DNA from: Bacteroidota bacterium
Lineage (GTDB): Bacteria > Bacteroidota > Bacteroidia > Cytophagales > Cytophagaceae
Assembly: GCA_023391415.1 (NCBI GenBank)
Contig: JAEWAY010000003.1
Location: 1 to 64,000, forward strand
DNA: 64,000 nt
Direction: 5' to 3'
The notes under the pieces were generated by a model that was not told the origin of the DNA, made no database searches, and saw only the letters and a program-made list of their open reading frames with translations. Positions 25,130 through 34,577 of this stretch are shown here, one piece after another; within the stretch, counting starts at the first letter, position 1, and each line of letters begins with the position of its first letter. Position numbers and translations under genes: made by a program.

Positions 25130-26367
25130 AAATAAGAGGAGACATACATTTTACGTATTGTTCCAATATCCATCCGGGAGAATCCTGGGATGAAACTTTT
25201 CAGGCGCTAAAAAACAACGCGCCCATGGTAAAAGAGCGGGTGGCGCCGGATCAGGCTATGGGGATCGGACTTAGGTTGTCGGCCCGGGCCGCGGAGGAGC
25301 TGCTTGGCGGAAATAATTTGTCGGAATTTCAGTACTGGCTTAGCTGTTACAACCTGTATGTTTTTACCATTAATGGTTTTCCATATGGCGGCTTTCACAA
25401 TGTGAGAGTCAAGGACGATGTTCATCGTCCGGATTGGAGTACTCCCGAACGGCTTATGTATACCAGGCGTCTTATTGACATATTGTCGGCTTTGCTGCCG
25501 CCCGGTATGGAAGGGAGCATTTCTACTTCTCCGCTTTCTTACAGACCTTGGTTTAGAGGTGATTTGACCGCCATAGGGGAAGTTACTCGCGTAGCGACGG
25601 AGAATCTGGTCGAACTAGCGGTTTATCTTGGAGAGCTCGAAAGAAATAAAGGTATACTGATTCATATAAACCTGGAGCCTGAGCCGGATGGACTTCTGGA
25701 AAACTCCAACGATGTAATGGAGTACTACAGCCATTACCTGTTAAAACAAGGGAAGGCGAGCTTTCAGCGGCGTTCTGGAATGAGCGCCGATGAAGCGGGA
25801 AAGGCTCTCAGGAGATATATCCGGATTTGTTATGACGTATGTCATTTCGCCCTCGCTTTTGAGGAAATAGAAGACGTCGTCTCCGCGTGGAACACCTTGG
25901 GAGTCAAGATCGGAAAAGTGCAGATCAGCGCGGCGCTGGAAGCGCGTTTGTCGGGAATATCGTCGGATGATCGACAGACTATAGATGAATTGTTTCTGTT
26001 TGATGAGCCTACGTATTTGCATCAGGTGGTGATGGAAAGTGATAAAGAGGCTGAAAAAATACATTACTCCGACCTGACCGCTACGGACCGTTCAGATCTG
26101 ACGCGAAAATCTTCCGGACGTATCAGGGTTCATTTTCATGTGCCGGTATTCGTTAGTCGTTATGGTCGCCTGTTTTCGACGCAGGAAGAAATCGTAAAGA
26201 CGCTGCGTTATCTGGAACGTGCTCCAGTCGCTCCACACTGGGAGGTGGAAACTTATACCTGGACGGTGCTTCCCGAAGATATGCGATCGGAACTGGCGGT
26301 ATCTATCGCCCGGGAAATGCGATGGACATTGGAGCGCTTCGCGGAGTTGACCTCCACTCAGTCCTGA
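25126..26367 (+). CDS. eboE: TIM-barrel metabolite traffic protein EboE
   Basis: A 413-residue protein of the sugar phosphate isomerase/epimerase (xylose-isomerase-like) TIM-barrel class. Features are IHFTYCSNIHPGESWDETF at the N-terminus, LHINLEPEPDG-type strand end (ILIHINLEPEPDGLLEN), CYDVCHFALAFE, and VGKVQISAALEA-type strand (GKVQISAALEARL), with EPEP/CHF/QIS in the positions of the family metal site. The C-terminus HVPVFVSRYGRLFSTQEE is characteristic of EboE. It ends the cluster and overlaps the convergent OmpA gene by ten bases. Confidence 0.9.
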   Translation: MKIRGDIHFTYCSNIHPGESWDETFQALKNNAPMVKERVAPDQAMGIGLRLSARAAEELLGGNNLSEFQYWLSCYNLYVFTINGFPYGGFHNVRVKDDVHRPDWSTPERLMYTRRLIDILSALLPPGMEGSISTSPLSYRPWFRGDLTAIGEVTRVATENLVELAVYLGELERNKGILIHINLEPEPDGLLENSNDVMEYYSHYLLKQGKASFQRRSGMSADEAGKALRRYIRICYDVCHFALAFEEIEDVVSAWNTLGVKIGKVQISAALEARLSGISSDDRQTIDELFLFDEPTYLHQVVMESDKEAEKIHYSDLTATDRSDLTRKSSGRIRVHFHVPVFVSRYGRLFSTQEEIVKTLRYLERAPVAPHWEVETYTWTVLPEDMRSELAVSIAREMRWTLERFAELTSTQS

Positions 26368-28346
26368 TCCGGCTTGACCAGTTCAAATTCGACGCGACGA
26401 TTAATCCGCTTATCGGCTTCGGATTTTTCTTCGACAATCGGACGTTGGCTTCCATAGCCTTTGGCGTCGATCCGCTCAGGTGGAATATGGCCGTTTTCCA
26501 TAATGTATTTTTTGATGGACTCGGCCCGGCGTTGCGAGAGACGCAGATTCATGTCCGCGTTGCCTTCCTGATCGGTATGACCGGATATTTTGAGTGACAT
26601 GGTTGGATGGTCGACCATAAAATTAACGAGTTTGTCCAGGTCGGTATGCATTTCCTCCAGAATTTCAGCGCTACCATGTTCAAACTCCAGAGAGGCGAAC
26701 TTCCAGCGATGGTAGTTGATCGAAGGCGTCTGCATATCAAGCTTAGAATCGCCGTCGAGAAAGAAACGTTCTTCGATCCTGAAAAAGTCGTCACCCTGAA
26801 TGACCAGAAGGTAATTGTTTTTGTCAATCAGGTCAAATTCATAACTGCCGTCTTCCTTTAAATATTTGGGTGCGACTTCGATTCCATTGTCCAGGTCAAT
26901 GATGGAGACGATACCTTTAAAAGGCGCGCCTGTAAGAGAGTCCCTGAGACTTCCTGCAAAGCTTGTGGTGGCCAGGGGTTGAGCGTCCATGGGAAGCGGG
27001 AAAGAGAACAAGTCCAGATTTTTATCATTTTCTTCGGCTTTCGCGTAGAAGAGATCCTTTGACTCCGAGTCAATGGTAAAATAATATTCATCCCCTTTGT
27101 TGTTGACAAGGGGTCCGATGTTTTTAGGTTCCGTCCAGTTGTTGTTTTTCTTATGGGATTTGAATATGTCATAACCGCCGAAATTCAGCAAATGTCCATT
27201 GGAACTGAAGTAAAATACATGATGTCGCGGATGGTAGAAAGGACTGACTTCATTGGCTCTGGTATTGATTACCGGGCCCATGTTTTCAGCTTTCGCCCAG
27301 GTTCCGTCCGGGAGCTTGTAGGTAAAGTAAATATCCGACAAGCCAAAACCACCGAGACGGTCCGACGCGAAATAGAGCGTGTCTTCCGAATGCGACAGGC
27401 TGGGTTGCGATTCCCAGGCGGTACTATTGACATTAGGGCCAAGGTTCTGAGGTTTGGACCACGCGGAGTCGCCGATCAGATGACTGACATACAAGTCGCA
27501 GCTACCCATGCAGTCCGCGCAGTCGTATTGATATCCGGCGACTCTGCACCGGGCGAAATACAGGGTCTTGCCATCGCGGGAGATACAGGCGGATCCTTCG
27601 TTGCAGCTACTGTTGATCGGAGTACCGAAAGGTTGCGCTTCATCCCAGAAGCCGTCGTAGTTTATAGTATACCAGAGATCTTCTTCTTCGTTATAGTCGA
27701 TCCTTCCGTATTTGAGGTTTTTTTTGCGTTTGGTAAAGATAAGCCTGTTGTCGCTCAGACTCATGGTAGGACCATAGTCCGGGTATTTGGTATCGTTGAC
27801 CAGTTCACCCATGTTTAAAAACACGCTTCTGGGAGGTACGAGCGTGTCGATGTTTTTTCTGTAACTTACCAGTTCGTAATAAGTCTGTAGCGGCACATAG
27901 TAGCTTTTCTGAATATGTCGGTCCCAATTGTTGAAATGCTGAAGAACTTCCTCCCCTGGCTTATTCGGCAGGTGTTTTAAAAGAATGTTGTATATGGCGA
28001 CGGCTTTGTAATCCTGATCAAGTACTTCATATAATTGACCTAGTTTCCAGAGCAAAACAGCGTCTTTGGAAAAATTGGGAATCCCGAAGTTTCTGACATA
28101 ATCTTCGAGCCTGGGAAGCAGCTCATGAAGATTTTCGGCTTGTTCGTATTTTTGTATTTCTTTGAGTTTTTTGAGGTCGTAGTAGTATCCGCGATTGAAA
28201 TTCCGAAACTGCAATTGCCAGTATTTTTGTTCAGGCGTTTCGCCTCCTCGTAAAGGCTTAATGGTAAGCGCGTCGCTTTTTTCCTGACTGTATCCCCAAG
28301 CACTTAGCAATAAAAAATAAATAATGACTATTCGCTTAAACCGCAT
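26358..28346 (-). CDS. PorE-like OmpA-family protein with PD40 propeller
   Basis: A 662-residue secreted envelope protein. Order of parts: signal peptide (about 1-20, ending GYSQ), helical TPR-like region (about 25-150), PD40/WD40-like beta-propeller repeats (about 170-430; repeated YFASDRLGGFGLSDIYFT, FYFSSNGH, GGYDIFKS), a regulatory-like beta domain (about 455-530), and an OmpA C-terminal peptidoglycan-binding domain (about 545-655; ISGHTDQEGNADMNLRLSQRRAESIK in family form, ending INRRVEFELV). This is the architecture of PorE of the type IX secretion system, though Cytophagales carry several paralogues. porQ lies 3 kb away. Confidence 0.85.
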   Translation of the reverse strand: MRFKRIVIIYFLLLSAWGYSQEKSDALTIKPLRGGETPEQKYWQLQFRNFNRGYYYDLKKLKEIQKYEQAENLHELLPRLEDYVRNFGIPNFSKDAVLLWKLGQLYEVLDQDYKAVAIYNILLKHLPNKPGEEVLQHFNNWDRHIQKSYYVPLQTYYELVSYRKNIDTLVPPRSVFLNMGELVNDTKYPDYGPTMSLSDNRLIFTKRKKNLKYGRIDYNEEEDLWYTINYDGFWDEAQPFGTPINSSCNEGSACISRDGKTLYFARCRVAGYQYDCADCMGSCDLYVSHLIGDSAWSKPQNLGPNVNSTAWESQPSLSHSEDTLYFASDRLGGFGLSDIYFTYKLPDGTWAKAENMGPVINTRANEVSPFYHPRHHVFYFSSNGHLLNFGGYDIFKSHKKNNNWTEPKNIGPLVNNKGDEYYFTIDSESKDLFYAKAEENDKNLDLFSFPLPMDAQPLATTSFAGSLRDSLTGAPFKGIVSIIDLDNGIEVAPKYLKEDGSYEFDLIDKNNYLLVIQGDDFFRIEERFFLDGDSKLDMQTPSINYHRWKFASLEFEHGSAEILEEMHTDLDKLVNFMVDHPTMSLKISGHTDQEGNADMNLRLSQRRAESIKKYIMENGHIPPERIDAKGYGSQRPIVEEKSEADKRINRRVEFELVKPDQD

Positions 28347-28437
28347 TTGCCCCTTAGCCTGGATTTTAAATGGTGATCTTCAGATTCTACTCGCTTTTTA
28401 GAATAGGAAACCAAACGTTTCCCGTTCAAATTAGTTA

Positions 28438-28445
28438 CAAACTTA
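28438..28445 (-). promoter_or_regulatory. Promoter -7 box for the PorE-like gene
   Basis: On the minus strand the bases read TAAGTTTG, an exact TAnnTTTG match, about 90 bases before the start codon. It lies back to back with the lon promoter. Confidence 0.45.
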
Positions 28446-28496
28446 TGAAATTTATGGTATAAGTATTGTAAAATGTAATTTATAAGATTTTTAAAT

Positions 28497-28504
28497 TAAA
28501 TTTG
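28497..28504 (+). promoter_or_regulatory. Promoter -7 box for lon
   Basis: TAAATTTG matches the Bacteroidota -7 consensus exactly, 52 bases before the lon ATG. A GAAGGAG ribosome-binding site at 28541-28547 completes the start region. Confidence 0.6.
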
Positions 28505-28555
28505 CTTTTTGTACCTAATATATACGCCATAATGGCATTGGAAGGAGTAGAGTGA

Positions 28556-31042
28556 ATGTATAAACAAGGAGAGACTGATCATATTTTTTTTCCCCAATTT
28601 ATTGATGGTGAAAGTGTAGAGACAATCCCCCTTCTTTCTCCCGAGGAAGAAGAGCTGATGAATAAAGAAGATACTCCTGAAGTACTGCCGATACTTCCGG
28701 TGCGCAATACGGTATTGTTTCCGGGGGTAGTGATTCCCGTGACGGTGAGCCGTCAGAAGTCGATTCGTCTGGTCAAGAAGTCATACAGGGGGGATCGCGT
28801 AATAGGTGTCGTGGCTCAGGAAAATATGGGTACGCAGGAGCCGGGCATTACGGACTTGTACCAGGTGGGTACAGTGGCGAAGATTTTGAGGATGTTGATT
28901 ATGCCGGATGGTAATACTACTATTATCATTCAGGGTCAGAAGCGTTTCCGGATCAGGGAACAGGTGCAGGAAGAACCGTTTCTTACCGCGAAGATCGAAG
29001 TTTTTGGAGACGGCAACCAGACGGGCAATAAGAAAGAACTTAAAGCGCTGATCCAGTCATTAAAGGACTCGGCGGACAAGATTCTGAAATTGAATCCGGA
29101 AATCCCTCAGGACGCGCAAATCGCCATCAATAATATTGAGAGCCCGGCTTTTCTGACGCATTTTCTTTCTTCCAATCTCAACACGGAGGTAAAGGAAAAG
29201 CAGAAGTTGCTGGAAATAACGGACCTGGTGAAGCGTGGCACGATGCTGCTGGAGTCTTTGATGAAAGAGATACAAATGCTTAAGCTCAAGCAGGAAATCC
29301 AGAGTAAGGTGCATTCCGATATTGATCAGCAGCAACGGGATTATTATATCCGGCAGCAGATAAAGGTCCTTCAGGATGAGTTGGGCGAGGAGACCATCGA
29401 TCATGAGATTGAAAAACTCAGACAGAAAGCCAAAGGAAAGAACTGGCCCAAACCCGTAGAGGAGCATTTCAACAGGGAGTTGATCAAGCTCGAACGGATG
29501 AATCCCATGGCTTCGGAATATCCGCTTAGTTTCAATTACGCGGAATTTTTGACGGATCTTCCCTGGGGCGAGGAGACTAAAGACAATTTTGACCTGGACA
29601 GGGCGAAGAAGATTCTGGACTCGGATCATTCCGGGCTGGAAAAGGTGAAAGAACGCGTTCTGGAATATTTGTCCGTCCTGAAGTTGAAAAAGGACATGAA
29701 AGCGCCGATTCTTTGCTTGTACGGACCTCCGGGTGTCGGTAAAACTTCGCTCGGGCGCTCCATCGCCAGATCGTTGGGCAGGAAATATGTCAGAATGTCA
29801 TTGGGCGGTGTCAGAGATGAAGCTGAGATACGAGGGCACCGCAAAACGTATGTAGGAGCCATGCCTGGCAAAATCATCAGCAATCTCAAAAAAGTGGAAA
29901 GTAGTAATCCGGTGTTTATTCTGGACGAAATTGATAAACTCGGGGCTGATTTCCGGGGCGATCCTTCTTCCGCGTTGCTTGAGGTGCTTGATCCGGAGCA
30001 GAACAGTACCTTTGTAGACAATTATCTGGAAGTCGAGTATGACCTTTCCAAGATTTTGTTTGTCGCTACGGCCAATAACCTTGATACTATTCAGCCGGCG
30101 CTGATGGATCGGATGGAAGTGATCGAAATTAACGGATATACGCTGGAGGAAAAAGTGGAGATCGCGAAAAAGCATCTGGTTCCAAAACAAAAGAAAGAGC
30201 ACGGTTTGAAAGCGGGCGATCTGAAATTTAGTGACGCCGCTCTGATCAAGCTCATCGAGGATTATACCAGAGAATCCGGTGTCCGTAATCTGGAGCGCAA
30301 GATTGGTTCGGTGATCAGAAAGGTCGCCCGTTTGCTGGCAAGTGAAGAGGATTATAGAAAAACGGTCACTCCCGACGATGTGGTAAAATATCTGGGTATA
30401 GAAGATTTTGAAAAGGAGACATATCAGGATAACGAGGTCGCCGGCGTGGTGACAGGCTTGGCCTGGACGCCTTACGGAGGAGAGATTCTGATGATTGAGT
30501 CCAGCATCAGCAAGGGCAAAGGACGACTTACGCTTTCAGGAAAGCTGGGCGATGTGATGAAAGAGTCCGCTCAGGCGGCCTTGTCGTATCTCAGGGCGCA
30601 CGCTGACGATCTTGCCATCGATTACAAAATATTCGATCACTTTGACCTGCATGTCCATGTGCCGGCCGGGGCGGTCCCCAAAGACGGGCCTTCCGCGGGG
30701 ATCACCATTTTTACGAGCCTCGCTTCCGTATTTACGCAGCGCGCGATACGGGAAAAACTGGCTATGACCGGAGAGATTACCCTCCGGGGCAAGGTATTGC
30801 CGGTGGGAGGAATCAAGGAGAAGATCCTGGCTGCGAAAAGGGCCGGAATCAGGGAGATTATCATGAGTGAAAAAAATCGGAAGGACATCCAGGAAATCAA
30901 TAAGGACTATATAAAGGATTTGAAGATCCATTTTGTCCAGAATGTCGATCAGGTACTTGAAGTAGCCCTGCTCGACAAGAAGGTGAAGAAGCCGGTCGAC
31001 TTGTCGGTGGAGCACCTTGAAAAAGAGAAGGAGAATGTATAA
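28556..31042 (+). CDS. lon: ATP-dependent protease Lon
   Basis: Lon degrades misfolded and regulatory proteins in the cytoplasm. It has 828 residues: N-terminal substrate domain (about 40-240, LPILPVRNTVLFPGVVIPV), AAA+ module with Walker A GPPGVGKTSLGRS (about 390) and Walker B FILDEIDKLG, and the C-terminal protease domain with the Ser-Lys dyad S713 (DGPSAGIT) and K756 (GGIKEKILAAK). A 40-residue acidic leader precedes the conserved domain. The start at 28556 is supported by GAAGGAG eight bases upstream. It ends at a strong terminator. Confidence 0.98.
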   Translation: MYKQGETDHIFFPQFIDGESVETIPLLSPEEEELMNKEDTPEVLPILPVRNTVLFPGVVIPVTVSRQKSIRLVKKSYRGDRVIGVVAQENMGTQEPGITDLYQVGTVAKILRMLIMPDGNTTIIIQGQKRFRIREQVQEEPFLTAKIEVFGDGNQTGNKKELKALIQSLKDSADKILKLNPEIPQDAQIAINNIESPAFLTHFLSSNLNTEVKEKQKLLEITDLVKRGTMLLESLMKEIQMLKLKQEIQSKVHSDIDQQQRDYYIRQQIKVLQDELGEETIDHEIEKLRQKAKGKNWPKPVEEHFNRELIKLERMNPMASEYPLSFNYAEFLTDLPWGEETKDNFDLDRAKKILDSDHSGLEKVKERVLEYLSVLKLKKDMKAPILCLYGPPGVGKTSLGRSIARSLGRKYVRMSLGGVRDEAEIRGHRKTYVGAMPGKIISNLKKVESSNPVFILDEIDKLGADFRGDPSSALLEVLDPEQNSTFVDNYLEVEYDLSKILFVATANNLDTIQPALMDRMEVIEINGYTLEEKVEIAKKHLVPKQKKEHGLKAGDLKFSDAALIKLIEDYTRESGVRNLERKIGSVIRKVARLLASEEDYRKTVTPDDVVKYLGIEDFEKETYQDNEVAGVVTGLAWTPYGGEILMIESSISKGKGRLTLSGKLGDVMKESAQAALSYLRAHADDLAIDYKIFDHFDLHVHVPAGAVPKDGPSAGITIFTSLASVFTQRAIREKLAMTGEITLRGKVLPVGGIKEKILAAKRAGIREIIMSEKNRKDIQEINKDYIKDLKIHFVQNVDQVLEVALLDKKVKKPVDLSVEHLEKEKENV

Positions 31043-31050
31043 TAGTCTCG

Positions 31051-31083
31051 ACGGGATTTCGTTTTTTAGAAATCCCGTTTTTT
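31051..31083 (+). terminator. Terminator after lon
   Basis: A 10-bp perfect stem ACGGGATTTC/GAAATCCCGT with an eight-base loop and a T-run. It separates lon from porQ, whose ATG follows five bases later, so porQ must use read-through or a promoter inside this region. Confidence 0.93.
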
Positions 31084-31087
31084 ACAT

Positions 31088-32131
31088 ATGATAAGGTATA
31101 TTTTTCTTTTTCTTGTCTGTTTCGCCGCGTTTCGTTCCTATGGCCAGTTGGGAGGCTCCGGCGCTTATCAGTTTGTCAATGTTCCCGTCAACGCCAGAGT
31201 CAGTGGCCTGGGAGGAAAGTATGTTTCTCTCAAAGACGACGATATCATTTCTTTTACCCAAAATCCAGCTTTGCTCAATGAAAGTATGGCGGGCAGACTA
31301 TCGGTCAACTATATGCCCTATCTTTCGGGGATCAACGCTACGACGCTGGCGTACGGCCTCCGGGGAAAAAACAATCTATATGGCCTGGGGTTAACATTTT
31401 TTGACTATGGGAAGATGGACGAAACCGAAGCGGACGGAACGGTAACCGGTTCATTCAGAGTAAATGAATATGTGATTACTGGAGCCTACTCGCGGTCGGT
31501 CGGGGCCTATACGCTGGGGGTCAACCTGAAACTGGCTGGTTCACACCTCGCGACATATAGCTCTTACGCCATCATGACGGATATAGGCGGAGTGTATCAG
31601 CATCCGGAAAAAGATTGGTCTGTCGGAATGGTGTTTAAGAACATAGGTTACGCGTTTAAACGTTATACGCCGGGTGTCAATGTCAGGATGCCATTGGAGG
31701 TCATATTGGGAGCGAGTTACAAACTGGAGAATTTGCCCTTCCGTATTACGGTTTCCGCGCACAATTTGCAGCGTCCGGATATTGTCTATCTTGATCCGAA
31801 CAAAAAAGGGAAGGTGGATTTGATGGGCAATGAGGTAAAAGAGAAAAAAAAACTGGGCGACCAGATATTCCGGCATTTTGTCTTTGGCGGAGAGTTTTTG
31901 CTGAGCAAGAATTTTCATGTTCGGGTGGCTTATAATCCGCAGCGTAGAAAAGAAATGAGACTGGAAGACAGGGCTGGCATGGCGGGTATGGCCATAGGTT
32001 GCAACCTGACGGTAAAAGGAATCGCTTTCGCGTATACACGATCGTTTTATCATGTATCGGGGGCTTCCAATCATCTGACACTAACAACCGGTATTGACAG
32101 CGTTTTTAAGAAAAAGGAATTGCAAAATTAA
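31088..32131 (+). CDS. porQ: Type IX secretion system protein PorQ
   Basis: PorQ is an outer-membrane beta-barrel of the T9SS attachment complex (with PorU, PorV, PorZ), which anchors cargo to the cell surface. It has 347 residues with a signal peptide ending FRSYGQ. The mature N-terminus GGSGAYQFVNVPVNARVSGLGG and the pattern ISFTQNPALLNESM are diagnostic of PorQ; barrel strands follow to the end. hslU begins 12 bases after it. Confidence 0.93.
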   Translation: MIRYIFLFLVCFAAFRSYGQLGGSGAYQFVNVPVNARVSGLGGKYVSLKDDDIISFTQNPALLNESMAGRLSVNYMPYLSGINATTLAYGLRGKNNLYGLGLTFFDYGKMDETEADGTVTGSFRVNEYVITGAYSRSVGAYTLGVNLKLAGSHLATYSSYAIMTDIGGVYQHPEKDWSVGMVFKNIGYAFKRYTPGVNVRMPLEVILGASYKLENLPFRITVSAHNLQRPDIVYLDPNKKGKVDLMGNEVKEKKKLGDQIFRHFVFGGEFLLSKNFHVRVAYNPQRRKEMRLEDRAGMAGMAIGCNLTVKGIAFAYTRSFYHVSGASNHLTLTTGIDSVFKKKELQN

Positions 32132-32142
32132 AATCTTGAGCG

Positions 32143-33540
32143 ATGATTGACAACGAACATTACCTGACCCCGCGGCAGATTGTAGAAGAGTTGGATAAGT
32201 ATATAATCGGGCAGCATGAAGCGAAGAGAAACGTGGCGATCGCGTTGCGGAATCGCTGGAGAAGAATGAGCGCGGAAGAGGATATGCGGAAAGAGATTGT
32301 TCCCAACAATATTTTGATGATCGGAGCTACCGGAGTAGGCAAGACCGAGATCGCGCGCAGGCTGGCGAAGGTAGCGGACGCGCCGTTTACCAAGGTGGAG
32401 GCTTCCAAGTTTACGGAAGTAGGTTATGTCGGACGGGATGTGGAGAGCATGGTACGGGATCTGGTCGAGCAGGCGGTACATATGGTCAAGGCGAGCAAGA
32501 AGGAAACGGTAAAGGCCAGAGCTATTCAGGTCGTTGAGGATATTATCCTGGACACGTTGATTCCGCCGGTGCGAAAGTCGGCCTCTTCCGGACCGCATGT
32601 GTTCCCGGACAACGCGACTCCGGCAGGCGACGACGACGCGGAATTAAACGAGCGCACCCGCGAAAAATTCAGGGAAAAAATACGGAACGGAGAGCTGGAC
32701 GAGCGTAAGATCGAGATCAACGTTCAGGCGACTTCACCTTCCAATGTTGGTGTGATCGGCGGTGGTATGGACGAGATGTCCATGATGAATATTCAGGAGA
32801 TGATGAATAACCTGATGCCCAAGAAAAATAAAAAGCGCAAGGTGACGATCGCGGACGCCAAGAAAATTCTTCTGGAGGAAGAGGCCGCCAAGCTGATCGA
32901 TATGGACGAGGTCAAGGATGAGGCGATCAGAAAAGCGGAAAATACCGGCATTATCTTTATTGACGAGATCGACAAGATCGCTTCGGGGGCTTCAGGAGGC
33001 AAAGGCGGCCCCGATGTGAGCCGAGAAGGGGTGCAGCGGGATCTGTTGCCGATTGTAGAGGGTAGCGCGGTCAATACCAAATACGGAGTTATCTCTACCG
33101 ATCATATTCTGTTTATCGCCGCGGGGGCTTTCCATATCAGCAAGCCATCCGACCTTATTCCGGAGTTGCAGGGGCGTTTCCCGATCCGCGTCGAATTGAA
33201 CAACCTGACTAAGGAGGATTTTTATCAGATTCTGAAAGCGCCCAAAAACGCGCTGACCAAGCAATATGTGGCTTTGCTACAGGCCGAAAACGTCAGCCTG
33301 GAGTTTAGCGAGGAGGCGCTGGGTGAAATCGCGGAGATCGCGTTTCAGGTTAACTCGGAGGTGGAAAATATTGGGGCTAGACGACTTCATACGGTGATGA
33401 GTCAGTTGCTGAACGAGATTCTTTTTGATGTGCCGGACAAAATCGGGGCCAACGCCAAGATTGTGATCTCTGTCGACATGGTTCGTGAGAAGCTTTCCGG
33501 GCTTGTGAAAAACAAGGATTTGAGTCAGTATATATTGTAA
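32143..33540 (+). CDS. hslU: ATPase subunit HslU of the HslUV protease
   Basis: HslU unfolds substrates for the HslV peptidase. It has 465 residues: N-terminal LTPRQIVEELDKYIIGQHEAKR, Walker A GATGVGKTEIARR (about residue 62), a family-specific I-domain (about 130-240) and Walker B FIDEIDKIA (about 270), with the C-terminus DLSQYIL that activates HslV. hslV is not adjacent or anywhere in the window, so the pair is split. It sits directly behind porQ. Confidence 0.97.
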   Translation: MIDNEHYLTPRQIVEELDKYIIGQHEAKRNVAIALRNRWRRMSAEEDMRKEIVPNNILMIGATGVGKTEIARRLAKVADAPFTKVEASKFTEVGYVGRDVESMVRDLVEQAVHMVKASKKETVKARAIQVVEDIILDTLIPPVRKSASSGPHVFPDNATPAGDDDAELNERTREKFREKIRNGELDERKIEINVQATSPSNVGVIGGGMDEMSMMNIQEMMNNLMPKKNKKRKVTIADAKKILLEEEAAKLIDMDEVKDEAIRKAENTGIIFIDEIDKIASGASGGKGGPDVSREGVQRDLLPIVEGSAVNTKYGVISTDHILFIAAGAFHISKPSDLIPELQGRFPIRVELNNLTKEDFYQILKAPKNALTKQYVALLQAENVSLEFSEEALGEIAEIAFQVNSEVENIGARRLHTVMSQLLNEILFDVPDKIGANAKIVISVDMVREKLSGLVKNKDLSQYIL

Positions 33541-33626
33541 GACCACCGGAAGTATCCAGTTCAAGCGCTTACGCGCGCTTTGAGTATAGGGTTTGTAGAT
33601 CCATCTTCATCATTATCTGATTTAAC

Positions 33627-34520
33627 GTGCTGGAAACCGTTCTTAGCTCCTTTTCGGATATTTATACCCTGCTCGCGGGAAAGCTGATCCTATGGATCAG
33701 GCAGGCAATCCTGCTGATCCCTAATATTATTAGCGCTACGCTGGTTTTTCTGGTCTTCTATCTTGGCGGGAAGCTGAGCGAGTCGCTGATTATTCGTTTT
33801 ACCAGAGGATATACCCTTAGCGCTGAGTTTATCCGCATTATGGCCCGTGTCATCTATAGCGCGTTTGTCGCCGCGGGTGTTTTTTTCGCGTTGGGCATAT
33901 TGCATCTCGACAAAACGGTAACTTCGTTACTGGCGGGCGCTGGTATCATTGGTCTAGCGCTTAGTTTCGCCTTTCAGGATATCGCCGCCAATTTTATTTC
34001 CGGTTTTATTATCGCCTTGAGAAAGCCGGTGAAGGTTGGAGACCTGGTAGAAACGAATGGTTTTATCGGATATATTTCTGAGATCACCCTCAGAGCGATC
34101 CATCTCAGGACGTTTCAGGGGCAGGATGTGATCATTCCATCCAAGGATGTATTGCAAAAACCTATAAAAAACTTTACTACGCTGGGTTCCAGAAGGGTGG
34201 AAATTCCGGTTCGTATCGCGTACAGCGAGGATCTGGAGCAGGTGACCCAGATCGCCAGGCAAGCGGTGGAGAAGGTGTCTGAGCGTGACGAAGCGTTGCC
34301 CGTCGATGTATATTTTGAAGAATTTGGCGAGTTTTCCGTCAATATGCGGATTATGTTCTGGATTAATCTGATTCAGAACCGCAATTTTCTGAAGGCCCGT
34401 CATGAGGCTATTGTTGAGCTTCATAAGGCCTTTACGGAACGCGGAATTATCATTCCTTATCCGGTAAGGACATTGAATTTTCCTATGGGAGGCGCGGGAA
34501 ACCCGGAAATTATCCGGTAA
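33627..34520 (+). CDS. MscS-family mechanosensitive ion channel
   Basis: A small-conductance mechanosensitive channel protecting against osmotic downshock. It has 297 residues. Three transmembrane segments lie at about 28-48, 65-88 and 95-125; the third, pore-lining one is AGAGIIGLALSFAFQDIAAN. The MscS beta domain (RKPVKVGDLVETNGFIGYI, GQDVIIPSKDVLQKPIKNF) and the C-terminal alpha/beta domain follow. The start used is a GTG at 33627. Confidence 0.92.
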   Translation: MLETVLSSFSDIYTLLAGKLILWIRQAILLIPNIISATLVFLVFYLGGKLSESLIIRFTRGYTLSAEFIRIMARVIYSAFVAAGVFFALGILHLDKTVTSLLAGAGIIGLALSFAFQDIAANFISGFIIALRKPVKVGDLVETNGFIGYISEITLRAIHLRTFQGQDVIIPSKDVLQKPIKNFTTLGSRRVEIPVRIAYSEDLEQVTQIARQAVEKVSERDEALPVDVYFEEFGEFSVNMRIMFWINLIQNRNFLKARHEAIVELHKAFTERGIIIPYPVRTLNFPMGGAGNPEIIR

Positions 34521-34577
34521 AAGATGGATTGAAGTATGTTGGACTATTTGTCGTAGAACCTGGTCTGTTTTTATTTC

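Noticed and set aside
27153..27818. Long open frame antisense to the PorE-like gene
   Set aside because: Overlaps clear PD40 repeats on the other strand; composition is that of a reversed coding sequence.
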